Shown here piece after piece: positions 1 through 5,884 of a DNA stretch of 9,614 nt. A program made the translations under genes and the position numbers. Source of the DNA: Bacillota bacterium (GTDB lineage Bacteria > Bacillota > Clostridia > Christensenellales > CAG-138); the NCBI GenBank assembly GCA_023395595.1, contig JAEWYO010000075.1:1-9614 (forward strand), given 5' to 3'. The notes below the pieces were generated by a model. That model was not told the DNA's origin and searched no databases. It worked only from the letters and a program-made list of their open reading frames with translations. The first letter of the stretch is position 1. Every line of letters begins with the position of its first letter.

Positions 1-1706
1 GGCGCGCCTTGCAGGTGATGATCGACAACAATCTCGATTTTGACGTGGCGTTGTATCCCTACGAACTCGTGACGTATGGCGAGACGGGGCAGGTTTGCCA
101 GAACTGGCTGCAATACCGCCTGATCAAACAATATTTAGAAGAACTCACCGACGAGCAGACGCTAGTGCTCGAATCCGGACATCCCGTCGGGCTGTTTCCG
201 AGCAAGCCCGACGCCCCGCGCGTGATCCTCACCAACGCGCTGATGGTCGGCATGTTTGATAACCCCGACGATTGGGAAATCGCCGAGCAGATGGGCGTTG
301 CCAACTATGGGCAGATGACCGCCGGCGGGTGGATGTACATCGGTCCGCAGGGAATCGTCCACGGCACGTTTAACACGATCCTCGGCGTCGGGCGCAAATA
401 TCTCGGCGTGTCGAGCGAGGGCGATCTCGGCGGCAAAGTTTTTGTCTCCTCTGGCCTCGGCGGCATGAGCGGCGCGCAACCCAAGGCCGCAACAATTGCG
501 GGTGCAGTCGGCGTGTTTGCGGAGGTGGACTACTCCCGCATCCAAACCCGACTCGACCAAGGCTGGGTCAATCTGGTCTCTCGCGATCTGGACGAAGTCT
601 TCTCCCGCGCGGAGCAGGCAAGAGCGGCGGGCGAGCGCATCTCGATTGCCTACCACGGCAACATCGTGGATCTGCTGGAGGCGGCGATTGCGCGCGGGTT
701 CGTCATCGACCTGCTCAGCGACCAGACCTCCTGCCACAACGCATACAACGGCGGGTATTGCCCCGCGGGGCTGACGTTTGACGAGCGAACCGAGCTGCTG
801 CATCGCGACCGCGCGGCGTTTGCGAAGCGGGTTGATGCGTCGCTGCGGCGGCACTTTGACGCGATTGTAGCGCTATCCAAACGCGGCACGCGCTTCTTTG
901 ACTACGGAAACTCCTTCCTCAAGGCGGTGTTTGACGCGGGCGTGACCGAGGTATCCAAAAACGGCACGGACGCAAAGGACGGCTTTGTCTTTCCGTCCTA
1001 TGTGGAAGACGTCATGGGACCATTGCTCTTTGACTATGGCTACGGCCCGTTTCGCTGGGTATGCCTGAGCGGGAAACACGAGGATTTGATTCGTACCGAC
1101 CGCGCGGCGATGGATTGCATCGACCCCGCGCGCTGCTGGCAGGATCGGGACAATCGCGCCTGGATTCGGGACGCGGAGGGAAATCAGCTCGTCGTCGGCA
1201 CCGAGGCGCGGATTCTCTATCAAGACGAAGAGGGCAGGTGCCGCATCGCGCTGAAGTTTAACGACATGGTGCGTAAGCATGAGATCGGCCCCGTGATGCT
1301 GGGCAGAGATCATCACGACGTCTCCGGCACAGATTCGCCCTTTCGCGAGACCGCGAACATCAAGGACGGCAGCAACGTGATGGCGGATATGGCGGTGCAG
1401 TGCTTCGCGGGCAACGCCGCGCGGGGTATGACGCTCTGCGCGCTCCACAACGGCGGCGGGGTGGGCATCGGCAAATCGATCAACGGCGGATTCGGCCTGC
1501 TACTGGACGGCAGCACCCGCGTGGACGAGATCATCCAGAGCGCGATGAGTTGGGACGTGATGGGCGGCGTCGCGCGCAGAAGCTGGGCGGGCAACCCCGG
1601 CGCATATGCCACCGCCGCGCGGTATAATGAACGGGAAAACGACAGAGCGCACATCACCCTGCCATATTTGGCGGATGACGCGCTGCTGGATCAGATATTA
1701 AAATAG
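1..1706 (+). CDS. hutU: Urocanate hydratase (urocanase), 5'-partial
   Basis: Urocanase catalyses the second step of histidine degradation, hydrating urocanate to 4-imidazolone-5-propionate in the cytoplasm with a tightly bound NAD+. The reading frame is open from base 3 to the TAG at 1704-1706. The TTG at 9-11 is not taken as the start, because the protein there is already inside the conserved body (QVMIDNNLD), so the gene begins upstream. About 568 codons are in view against roughly 670 for the long clostridial form. Counting from codon 9-11 as residue 1, visible landmarks are the glycine-rich NAD-binding stretch GLGGMSGAQPKAATIAG (about residues 149-165), the DQTSCHNAYNGGYCPAG block (about 239-255), and F-R-W-V-C with Cys at codon 1062-1064. 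I read that Cys as the equivalent of the urocanase signature cysteine, though the flanking residues differ from the classical G-L-P-x-R-I-C-W form. It is followed after 21 bases by the formiminotransferase gene. Identity is secure; the N-terminus is unseen. Confidence 0.95.
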   Translation, partial: RALQVMIDNNLDFDVALYPYELVTYGETGQVCQNWLQYRLIKQYLEELTDEQTLVLESGHPVGLFPSKPDAPRVILTNALMVGMFDNPDDWEIAEQMGVANYGQMTAGGWMYIGPQGIVHGTFNTILGVGRKYLGVSSEGDLGGKVFVSSGLGGMSGAQPKAATIAGAVGVFAEVDYSRIQTRLDQGWVNLVSRDLDEVFSRAEQARAAGERISIAYHGNIVDLLEAAIARGFVIDLLSDQTSCHNAYNGGYCPAGLTFDERTELLHRDRAAFAKRVDASLRRHFDAIVALSKRGTRFFDYGNSFLKAVFDAGVTEVSKNGTDAKDGFVFPSYVEDVMGPLLFDYGYGPFRWVCLSGKHEDLIRTDRAAMDCIDPARCWQDRDNRAWIRDAEGNQLVVGTEARILYQDEEGRCRIALKFNDMVRKHEIGPVMLGRDHHDVSGTDSPFRETANIKDGSNVMADMAVQCFAGNAARGMTLCALHNGGGVGIGKSINGGFGLLLDGSTRVDEIIQSAMSWDVMGGVARRSWAGNPGAYATAARYNERENDRAHITLPYLADDALLDQILK

Positions 1707-1727
1707 AAAAACTAGGAGAATATAAAA

Positions 1728-2621
1728 ATGGCTAAAACAATTGAATGCGTACCGAATATTTCGACGGCGGATGCCGACCTTGTGCAGGAAGCGGCGGGCA
1801 TCGTCCGCTCCACGCCGGGCGTTACGCTGCTCAACACCTCCAGTGACGCAAGCCACAACCGCACGGTGATCACGTTCGTCGGCGATCCCGCGGGCGTGGA
1901 GGAGGCAGCCGTCCAGCTCGCGAAATTCGCCGCGCGCTGCATCGATCTCACGAAACACAAAGGCGAGCACCCGCGTATGGGCGCCATCGACGTAGTTCCG
2001 TTTATCCCGATTCGCGAGGTGTCGATGGAAGAATGCGTCGCGCTCTCGAAACGGGCAGCTGAGCGCATCTGGCTAGAAGCGTGCATGCCCGTGTTTCTCT
2101 ATGAAGCGTCCGCTTCCGCGCCGCACCGCGAGAACCTCGCCGCCATCCGCAAGGGACAGTTTGAAGGCATGACGGAGAAGGTGCAAGAAGCGCAGTGGGA
2201 GCCGGATTTCGGCGGACGGACGATTCACCCGACCGCCGGCGTGGTCGCCGTCGGCGCGCGCGCGCCGCTGATCGCGTTCAACATCAACCTTTCCACGACG
2301 GACGTGGGCATTGCGGACAAGATCGCCCGCGTGATTCGCCAGTCCGGCGGCGGCTTGGCCTGCGTGAAGGCGATGGGCGTGTTCCTCAAGGAGAAAAACT
2401 GCGCGCAGGTTTCGATCAATATGACCAATTATTGCCAGACGCCGCTCTATCGCGCGGTGGAGTTCGTCCGCTTTGAGGCGGCGCGCTATGGCGTGCATAT
2501 CGTCGGCACGGAGATCGTGGGTCTTGTGCCGATGCGCGCCCTGATCGACAGCGCGGAGTACTACCTCGGCATCGAGGCGTTCGATCCCGAGACGCAGGTG
2601 CTGGAATATCGGCTGAACTAA
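1728..2621 (+). CDS. ftcD: Glutamate formiminotransferase (stand-alone FTCD N-domain type)
   Basis: This 297-residue protein transfers the formimino group of N-formimino-L-glutamate to tetrahydrofolate, giving glutamate and 5-formimino-THF. This is the last hut step in organisms that do not use HutG or HutE/F. The start is ATG 1728, preceded by AGGAG at 1714-1718. Family landmarks are the N-terminal IECVPNIS (residues 5-12), the SHNRTVITFVG block (42-52) and GEHPRMGAIDVVPF (79-92). His81 in that block matches the catalytic histidine known from the mammalian enzyme. The sequence ends after the two formiminotransferase subdomains, so the cyclodeaminase domain of the mammalian fusion is absent. 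A separate FchA-type cyclodeaminase is therefore expected elsewhere in the genome; it is not in this window. The position between hutU and hutI, with 21- and 21-base gaps, supports one transcript. The symbol ftcD is used by analogy. Confidence 0.95.
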   Translation: MAKTIECVPNISTADADLVQEAAGIVRSTPGVTLLNTSSDASHNRTVITFVGDPAGVEEAAVQLAKFAARCIDLTKHKGEHPRMGAIDVVPFIPIREVSMEECVALSKRAAERIWLEACMPVFLYEASASAPHRENLAAIRKGQFEGMTEKVQEAQWEPDFGGRTIHPTAGVVAVGARAPLIAFNINLSTTDVGIADKIARVIRQSGGGLACVKAMGVFLKEKNCAQVSINMTNYCQTPLYRAVEFVRFEAARYGVHIVGTEIVGLVPMRALIDSAEYYLGIEAFDPETQVLEYRLN

Positions 2622-2629
2622 AACGCGTT

Positions 2630-2635
2630 GGAGGG
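2630..2635 (+). promoter_or_regulatory. Ribosome binding site that fixes the hutI start
   Basis: GGAGGG sits 7 bases before ATG 2643. It overlaps an in-frame TTG at 2628-2630 that would otherwise give a five-residue longer protein with no RBS of its own at proper distance. This places the hutI start at 2643. Confidence 0.7.
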
Positions 2636-2642
2636 CGAAGAA

Positions 2643-3875
2643 ATGCTCCTCATCCACAACATCTCGCTTCTGCAAACCCCCGTTGGCAACGTGAGCCTGC
2701 GGGGTGTTTCGCAAGGAGAAAACCGAAAATACCGTGACGCGTCCGTACTCATCGACGGTGAAACCATCGTCTCGATCACCGAAGGCGGCGCGCTTCCATC
2801 CTGTCCGCCGGACACCGTGCGGTTGGATGCGGGCGGCGCGTTCGTGACCCCCGGCTGGGTGGATGCGCACACGCACCTCGTCTTTGGCGGCTGGCGGCAG
2901 CACGAGATTCCGCTCAAGCTCGAGGGCGCGACTTATCTCGACATCCTGCAAGCGGGCGGCGGCATCCTCGACACCGTGCGTCAAACGCGACAGACTAGCG
3001 AGGACGCGCTGTTTTCCCGCGCGATGGGGTTTCTGGACGAGCAGCTTCGCTTTGGCGTGACCACCACGGAGGTCAAGAGCGGTTACGGGCTGGATTTGGA
3101 GAATGAGATCAAGCAGCTTCGCGTCATCCGCCGCCTGAATGAGAATCACGCGATGGACGTTGTGCCGACCTGTATGGCGGCGCATGCGGTTCCGCCGGAG
3201 TTTGCCGGGCGAACGGACGCGTATGTGGATTATGTTTGCGAAACGATCCTGCCGCGGGTGGCTGGTGAACACCTCGCGCGCTATTGCGATGTGTTTTGCG
3301 AAACGGGTGTGTTCTCCGTGGAGCAGAGCAGGCGCGTGCTGGAAACGGCGCGCGCACTCGGCTTGGGGCTGAAGATTCACGCGGACGAGATCGACGCGTT
3401 TGGCGGTGCGCAGCTTGCGGGGGAACTCGGCGCGGTCTCTGCCGAGCATCTGATTGCGACTGACGAGAGCGGCATCGCGGCCCTTTCCGCTGGCGGCGTG
3501 ACCGCTTGCCTGCTGCCGCAAACCTCGCTCTATCTTGGCAAACACTTTGCCCGCGTGCGGGAGATGATCGCGCAAAATGTCGCCGTCGCCATCGCGTCGG
3601 ACTTCAACCCCGGTTCGTGTCCGTCTCTGAATCTCCAGCTCTCGGCGAACCTCGCGTATCTGCGCTATCGCATGACGCCGGAGGAAACCCTCACCGCGCT
3701 GACGCTCAACGCCGCCTGCGCAATCGGGCTTGGCGAGCAGCTCGGCAGCATCGAACCCGGCAAGCAAGCCGACCTGACCCTCTGGAATGCGGACGGCATG
3801 GAGATGCTGTGTTACCGCATGGGGAGCAATCAGGTTAAAGGCGTGGTCAAGCGGGGGAAGGTTGTTGTGGGGTAG
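2643..3875 (+). CDS. hutI: Imidazolonepropionase
   Basis: HutI is a cytosolic, metal-dependent amidohydrolase that opens 4-imidazolone-5-propionate to N-formimino-L-glutamate, the substrate of the gene just upstream. The 410-residue length is typical. ATG 2643 is chosen because GGAGGG lies 7 bases upstream; the in-frame TTG at 2628 is inside that RBS. Visible metal and active-site signatures, in order: V-D-A-H-T-H at 73-78 (the HxH metal pair), TTTEVKSGYGL at 140-150, M-A-A-H at 178-181, the metal histidine in K-I-H-A-D-E at 244-249, A-E-H at 267-269, and the metal aspartate in S-D-F-N-P-G at 319-324. The C-terminal G-S-I-E-P-G-K-Q-A-D-L-T-L closing strand of amidohydrolases is at 368-380. 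It is the last hut gene in view. A weak hairpin (3897-3916) follows, and base composition drops sharply just beyond it. Confidence 0.96.
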   Translation: MLLIHNISLLQTPVGNVSLRGVSQGENRKYRDASVLIDGETIVSITEGGALPSCPPDTVRLDAGGAFVTPGWVDAHTHLVFGGWRQHEIPLKLEGATYLDILQAGGGILDTVRQTRQTSEDALFSRAMGFLDEQLRFGVTTTEVKSGYGLDLENEIKQLRVIRRLNENHAMDVVPTCMAAHAVPPEFAGRTDAYVDYVCETILPRVAGEHLARYCDVFCETGVFSVEQSRRVLETARALGLGLKIHADEIDAFGGAQLAGELGAVSAEHLIATDESGIAALSAGGVTACLLPQTSLYLGKHFARVREMIAQNVAVAIASDFNPGSCPSLNLQLSANLAYLRYRMTPEETLTALTLNAACAIGLGEQLGSIEPGKQADLTLWNADGMEMLCYRMGSNQVKGVVKRGKVVVG

Positions 3876-3896
3876 GGAATAGGAGATATGAGGAAA

Positions 3897-3916
3897 CAGC
3901 GCCTGCGAGGGTGCTG
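3897..3916 (+). terminator. Possible weak terminator hairpin after hutI
   Basis: CAGCGCC (3897-3903) and GGTGCTG (3910-3916) form a 7-bp stem with one G-T pair around the loop TGCGAG, 21 bases after the hutI stop. The following bases (ATAGTATCTTT) are not a proper T-tract, so intrinsic termination would be inefficient or absent. The loop plus flanks (CCTGCGAGGGT) recurs inverted in the tRNA terminator at 5539-5549. Confidence 0.35.
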
Positions 3917-3962
3917 ATAGTATCTTTAACGGAAAATATAGAATAGCGCTTCTTTCTAATGG

Positions 3963-3991
3963 TTGATTACAGGCTGTTTATGTATTAATAT
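3963..3991 (+). promoter_or_regulatory. Candidate promoter for the AT-rich gene pair
   Basis: TTGATT (3963-3968) and TAATAT (3986-3991) are 17 bases apart in an A/T-rich gap, 55 bases before the ATG at 4047. Each box has four of six consensus positions. Other -10-like words (TATTAT 3989, TATAAG 3994) lie nearby, so the exact box is uncertain. The rest of the 171-base gap holds only the weak hairpin above. Confidence 0.35.
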
Positions 3992-4046
3992 TATATAAGA
4001 TATTTACCTGCAAGAAACAAGTAAGCAGCTTTCATGATGAGGATTT

Positions 4047-4667
4047 ATGACGGAAATTATTAAATGGTGTAATGACAACCAAGGGTTTCTAAGTGCAGTA
4101 ATATCTGTGGTAGCAGTATTTGCTGCAATTTGTATTCCTGCCTATATTGCACATAAACAGGACAAAATTGCATTATTTGAGAAGAGATTTCTTGTGTTGG
4201 AGTGTTTGGGTAACGTTCTTCGTTTTTCTGATGACATAAAACCGGAGAACATGGAAGGTGAAAATCTTGGTGACGTACCTGAATTAAAAGTTTGGACAGT
4301 AACTCAGGTTAACGATGGAGGACTTACTGACGAGATAAGCTTTATGCCTTATCCAGGAAAGATTCTGAAGATAGCTACAAAAGAAGATATCCGAAGAGAT
4401 GTCCATATACTACGAAAAAAGCTAAGTTTTGATTATTCAATATTAACTCAGGGATGCCCGATTTTTCGCGAACCTATTCGCTCGGAGTTCGAGTTGCTAA
4501 AAGAAAGTTACATGAGATATGTGCTCTCTTTGCTTTGTGAATATGGAGACATTCCAAGTGAACTGGAACCATCGGTAATTCTAAAAAGAGCCTTTTTGTT
4601 CAATAGTGACAAGTTCAAAGATAACTCGAAGCTTATGCGAAGTATTGTTAGGAGTATAAAAATATAG
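4047..4667 (+). CDS. Hypothetical membrane-anchored protein, first of a paralogue pair
   Basis: I do not recognise a named family for this 206-residue protein. ATG 4047 follows GAGGA at 4039-4043, a short spacer of 3 bases. Residues about 13-34 form one hydrophobic segment (FLSAVISVVAVFAAICIPAY), so the protein is probably inserted in the membrane with the remainder on one side. The next residues, A-Y-I-A-H-K-Q then D-K-I-A-L-F-E-K-R-F (32-48), are two heptads that align with the stalk of the next gene. The I-A-L-F-E-K-R-F type motif after a membrane helix is something I associate with small uncharacterised Bacillota proteins; this is recollection, not a search. The rest is charged and mixed alpha/beta-like, with no catalytic motif seen. 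Codon use is AT-rich, unlike both flanks, which suggests acquisition by transfer. The gap to the second gene's ATG is 28 bases, so they are likely co-transcribed. Confidence 0.75.
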   Translation: MTEIIKWCNDNQGFLSAVISVVAVFAAICIPAYIAHKQDKIALFEKRFLVLECLGNVLRFSDDIKPENMEGENLGDVPELKVWTVTQVNDGGLTDEISFMPYPGKILKIATKEDIRRDVHILRKKLSFDYSILTQGCPIFREPIRSEFELLKESYMRYVLSLLCEYGDIPSELEPSVILKRAFLFNSDKFKDNSKLMRSIVRSIKI

Positions 4668-4695
4668 TATTAATTTGTCTATTCAAGAGGGAAAT

Positions 4696-5220
4696 ATGTT
4701 TGGATTTTGGGAAACAATAACCACATTAATTCAACAATATACCGTAGCTGATACTGCGAACCTCTTTGCGATCATTGAGGGAGTGGCAACGGTCATTGCC
4801 GCGGTTGGAGCGATCATGGCTGTTGTGATTACAAAGAAAATTGCATATGAGCAGATTGAAATCGCAAAAAAGCAAAACACGATATCTGATAAGCAAGCAA
4901 ATATTGCTGTGCAGCAAAATGAGATTGCCATGTTTGATAAAAAGTTTGAAACTTATCGGCAGTTCAGCGAGTTTCTAACGCGTTGGAGAATTCATATTAA
5001 GGCAATTTTAGGTGAGAAAGAGAATAAAAAGCGCATTTTTGCATGCATGCAAACCATCGAAAATTGCTCTACTTTTGGAAGCAATATTGAATCACTGTCA
5101 ACGGCATACTTTGCGAATGATGATTATCCAACTGAACTTAATCTGTTCTTCTCGAGATGCAAAAAGAAAGTGTATTTATGCTATTCAAAATGCCACTATT
5201 ATTTCAAAATGTGCAATTAG
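4696..5220 (+). CDS. Hypothetical membrane-anchored coiled-coil protein, second paralogue (frame broken at its 3' part)
   Basis: ATG 4696 is chosen over the in-frame TTG at 4675 because AGAGGG (4686-4691) lies just before it. The 174 codons give an N-terminal amphipathic stretch, one membrane helix at about residues 24-46 (FAIIEGVATVIAAVGAIMAV), and a stalk of four 7-residue repeats at 54-81: IEIAKKQ, NTISDKQ, ANIAVQQ, NEIAMFD. The motif K-K-F (82-84) follows, matching K-R-F of the upstream gene. The soluble part then runs to about residue 157. After the A-run at 5161-5165 the frame yields a Cys/Tyr-rich tail (V-Y-L-C-Y-S-K-C-H-Y-Y-F-K-M-C-N) that does not look like real protein, whereas the -1 frame stays open to 5408 with ordinary helix-like sequence. 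The intact product would be about 237 residues. Function is unknown; composition is AT-rich like its neighbour. Confidence 0.65.
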   Translation: MFGFWETITTLIQQYTVADTANLFAIIEGVATVIAAVGAIMAVVITKKIAYEQIEIAKKQNTISDKQANIAVQQNEIAMFDKKFETYRQFSEFLTRWRIHIKAILGEKENKKRIFACMQTIENCSTFGSNIESLSTAYFANDDYPTELNLFFSRCKKKVYLCYSKCHYYFKMCN

Positions 5221-5408
5221 AAGACGTTCAAAGCCTGATTAACACCTATGAAATCTTCTTGAATCAGATGAGGAATGCTATTACTAGAAGGCAAGTTCAA
5301 CGCGGATTTGTTAAGGCCGCTGATGACTTTAGAATAGAACTGCAAGGCATAGAAAATAAAAGGATGCTTTCTCAGATGAAGACAGAGCTCAAGAAAATTG
5401 AAGTATGA
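5157..5408 (+). pseudogene. C-terminal part of the second paralogue in the -1 frame
   Basis: This open stretch overlaps the end of the previous frame and continues its protein in the -1 frame. Its residues (from E-S-V-F-M-L-F-K-M-P-L-L-F through E-L-K-K-I-E-V) are rich in leucine, charged residues and predicted helix, with no membrane segment. The ATG at 5157 and others nearby (5178, 5190) have no convincing RBS, so it is probably not an independent gene. Either a one-base insertion in the A-run at 5161-5165 broke a single gene, or translation slips back one base on C-AAA-AAG, or the base is a sequencing error. It stops at TGA 5406-5408. Confidence 0.55.
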
Positions 5409-5445
5409 AATCGATTTGTGCCCATCAAGTCCTAATTTTTTAGTT

Positions 5446-5501
5446 GGTTGCATAAACGGCAGTATTAAAACATGATATTTATGGATTCAAATTATGCAAC
5501 C
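5446..5501. repeat. 10-bp perfect inverted repeat with 36-base spacer
   Basis: GGTTGCATAA (5446-5455) is exactly complementary to TTATGCAACC (5492-5501), with a 36-base AT-rich spacer holding no ORF. It sits after the last AT-rich gene and 30 bases before the tRNA terminator. There is no T-tract after the right arm, so it is not an ordinary terminator. It could be an operator, a recombination or insertion end, or chance. Confidence 0.6.
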
Positions 5502-5531
5502 TAGATTTACAATTGATTTTCCCCAAAACAC

Positions 5532-5557
5532 AAAAAAGACCCTCGCAGGTCTTTTTT
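5532..5557. terminator. Bidirectional rho-independent terminator (tRNA-Met side and insert side)
   Basis: AAAAAAGACC (5532-5541) and GGTCTTTTTT (5548-5557) are a perfect 10-bp inverted repeat around a 6-base loop. Read on the minus strand it ends in six T two bases past the tRNA CCA end, which suits termination of the tRNA transcript. Read on the plus strand it also ends in six T, so it could stop transcripts from the AT-rich genes. Confidence 0.85.
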
Positions 5558-5559
5558 CA

Positions 5560-5636
5560 TGGTAGCGGCGATCTGATTCGAACAGATGACACTCCGGGTA
5601 TGAACCGAATGCTCTAGCCAGCTGAGCTACGCCGCC
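5560..5636 (-). tRNA. tRNA-Met (CAT), elongator type, CCA encoded
   Basis: The minus strand folds as a complete cloverleaf of 77 bases. The acceptor stem is GGCGGCG with CGCCGCT (one G-U pair), the D arm is GCTC-loop-GAGC, the anticodon stem is TTCGG/CCGGA with loop TTCATAC (anticodon CAT), the variable loop is 5 bases, and the T arm is ATCTG-TTCGAAT-CAGAT. Discriminator A and CCA are encoded (5560-5563). The first base pair is G-U, not the mismatch of initiator tRNA, and the anticodon stem lacks the three G-C pairs of initiators. Base 37-38 and body sequence resemble elongator tRNA-Met of Bacillus and Clostridium rather than the lysidine-modified tRNA-Ile. Confidence in the fold is very high; elongator identity is by resemblance. 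Confidence 0.97.
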
Positions 5637-5677
5637 ATATGCTGTTTTGTGTGCCGTTTTTCGGCGGCACATGGTGT

Positions 5678-5706
5678 ATTATAACCGTCCGAAAGGGCAC
5701 TGTCAA
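5678..5706 (-). promoter_or_regulatory. Consensus sigma-A promoter of tRNA-Met
   Basis: On the minus strand, TTGACA (5706-5701) and TATAAT (5683-5678) are separated by exactly 17 bases, a perfect match to the housekeeping consensus. Transcription should start near 5671, giving a leader of about 34 bases before the mature tRNA. That leader can fold into GTGCCG/CGGCAC (5670-5665 with 5656-5651) right at its 5' end. Confidence 0.9.
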
Positions 5707-5796
5707 TAGTTTGATCCGCCTTTTCCCGCGCGCGATTTTTTTCACACAGATCGCGATAATATACCGCTCTTTCGGCTTTTCTTGCGGCAATCGGCA

Positions 5797-5805
5797 TGGT
5801 ACAAT
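5797..5805 (+). promoter_or_regulatory. Extended -10 promoter of the hydratase-icd operon
   Basis: TGGTACAAT has the TGn extension and five of six -10 bases. No good -35 box is found at 16-18 bases upstream (only TTTTCT or TTTCTT), which fits an extended -10 promoter or an activator-dependent one. The start would fall near 5812, leaving a leader of about 73 bases. Confidence 0.5.
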
Positions 5806-5811
5806 TTTATC

Positions 5812-5829
5812 TGTGGGTTTCTACCCACA
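5812..5829 (+). promoter_or_regulatory. Perfect hairpin at the predicted 5' end of the operon transcript
   Basis: TGTGGGT (5812-5818), loop TTCT, ACCCACA (5823-5829) form an uninterrupted 7-bp stem starting about 7 bases after the -10 box. It may protect the mRNA 5' end or act as a DNA operator. GTGGGT can also pair with ACCCAC at 5855-5860, nearer the RBS, so two alternative folds exist. Confidence 0.5.
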
Positions 5830-5884
5830 AACCAACCCAACGCAACACAACGATACCCACGGTTAACCCGTCAAGGAGGAGCCT

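Noticed and set aside
9..11. TTG as the start codon of urocanase
   Set aside because: The frame is open to the window edge and the residues there are already inside the conserved protein body, so the gene is cut by the window.
2073..3767. 564-codon open frame on the minus strand
   Set aside because: It lies antisense across hutI and the end of ftcD, is rich in Arg, His and Ala, and shows no domain. It is the usual shadow of a GC-rich gene.
3888..3917. Nine-codon ORF (ATG to TGA) after an AGGAG-like sequence
   Set aside because: The spacer is only 2 bases, the peptide is tiny and basic, and it overlaps the weak hairpin. Nothing supports translation.
3876..4046. Search for a direct repeat of the tRNA 3' end marking an integration (att) site
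   Set aside because: No stretch matching the tRNA end beyond about five bases was found at the left side of the AT-rich segment, and no integrase is present, so tRNA-directed integration is not supported.
5741..5760. TTCACA and GATAAT as a promoter for the hydratase operon
   Set aside because: The two boxes are only 8 bases apart, far too close for sigma-A.
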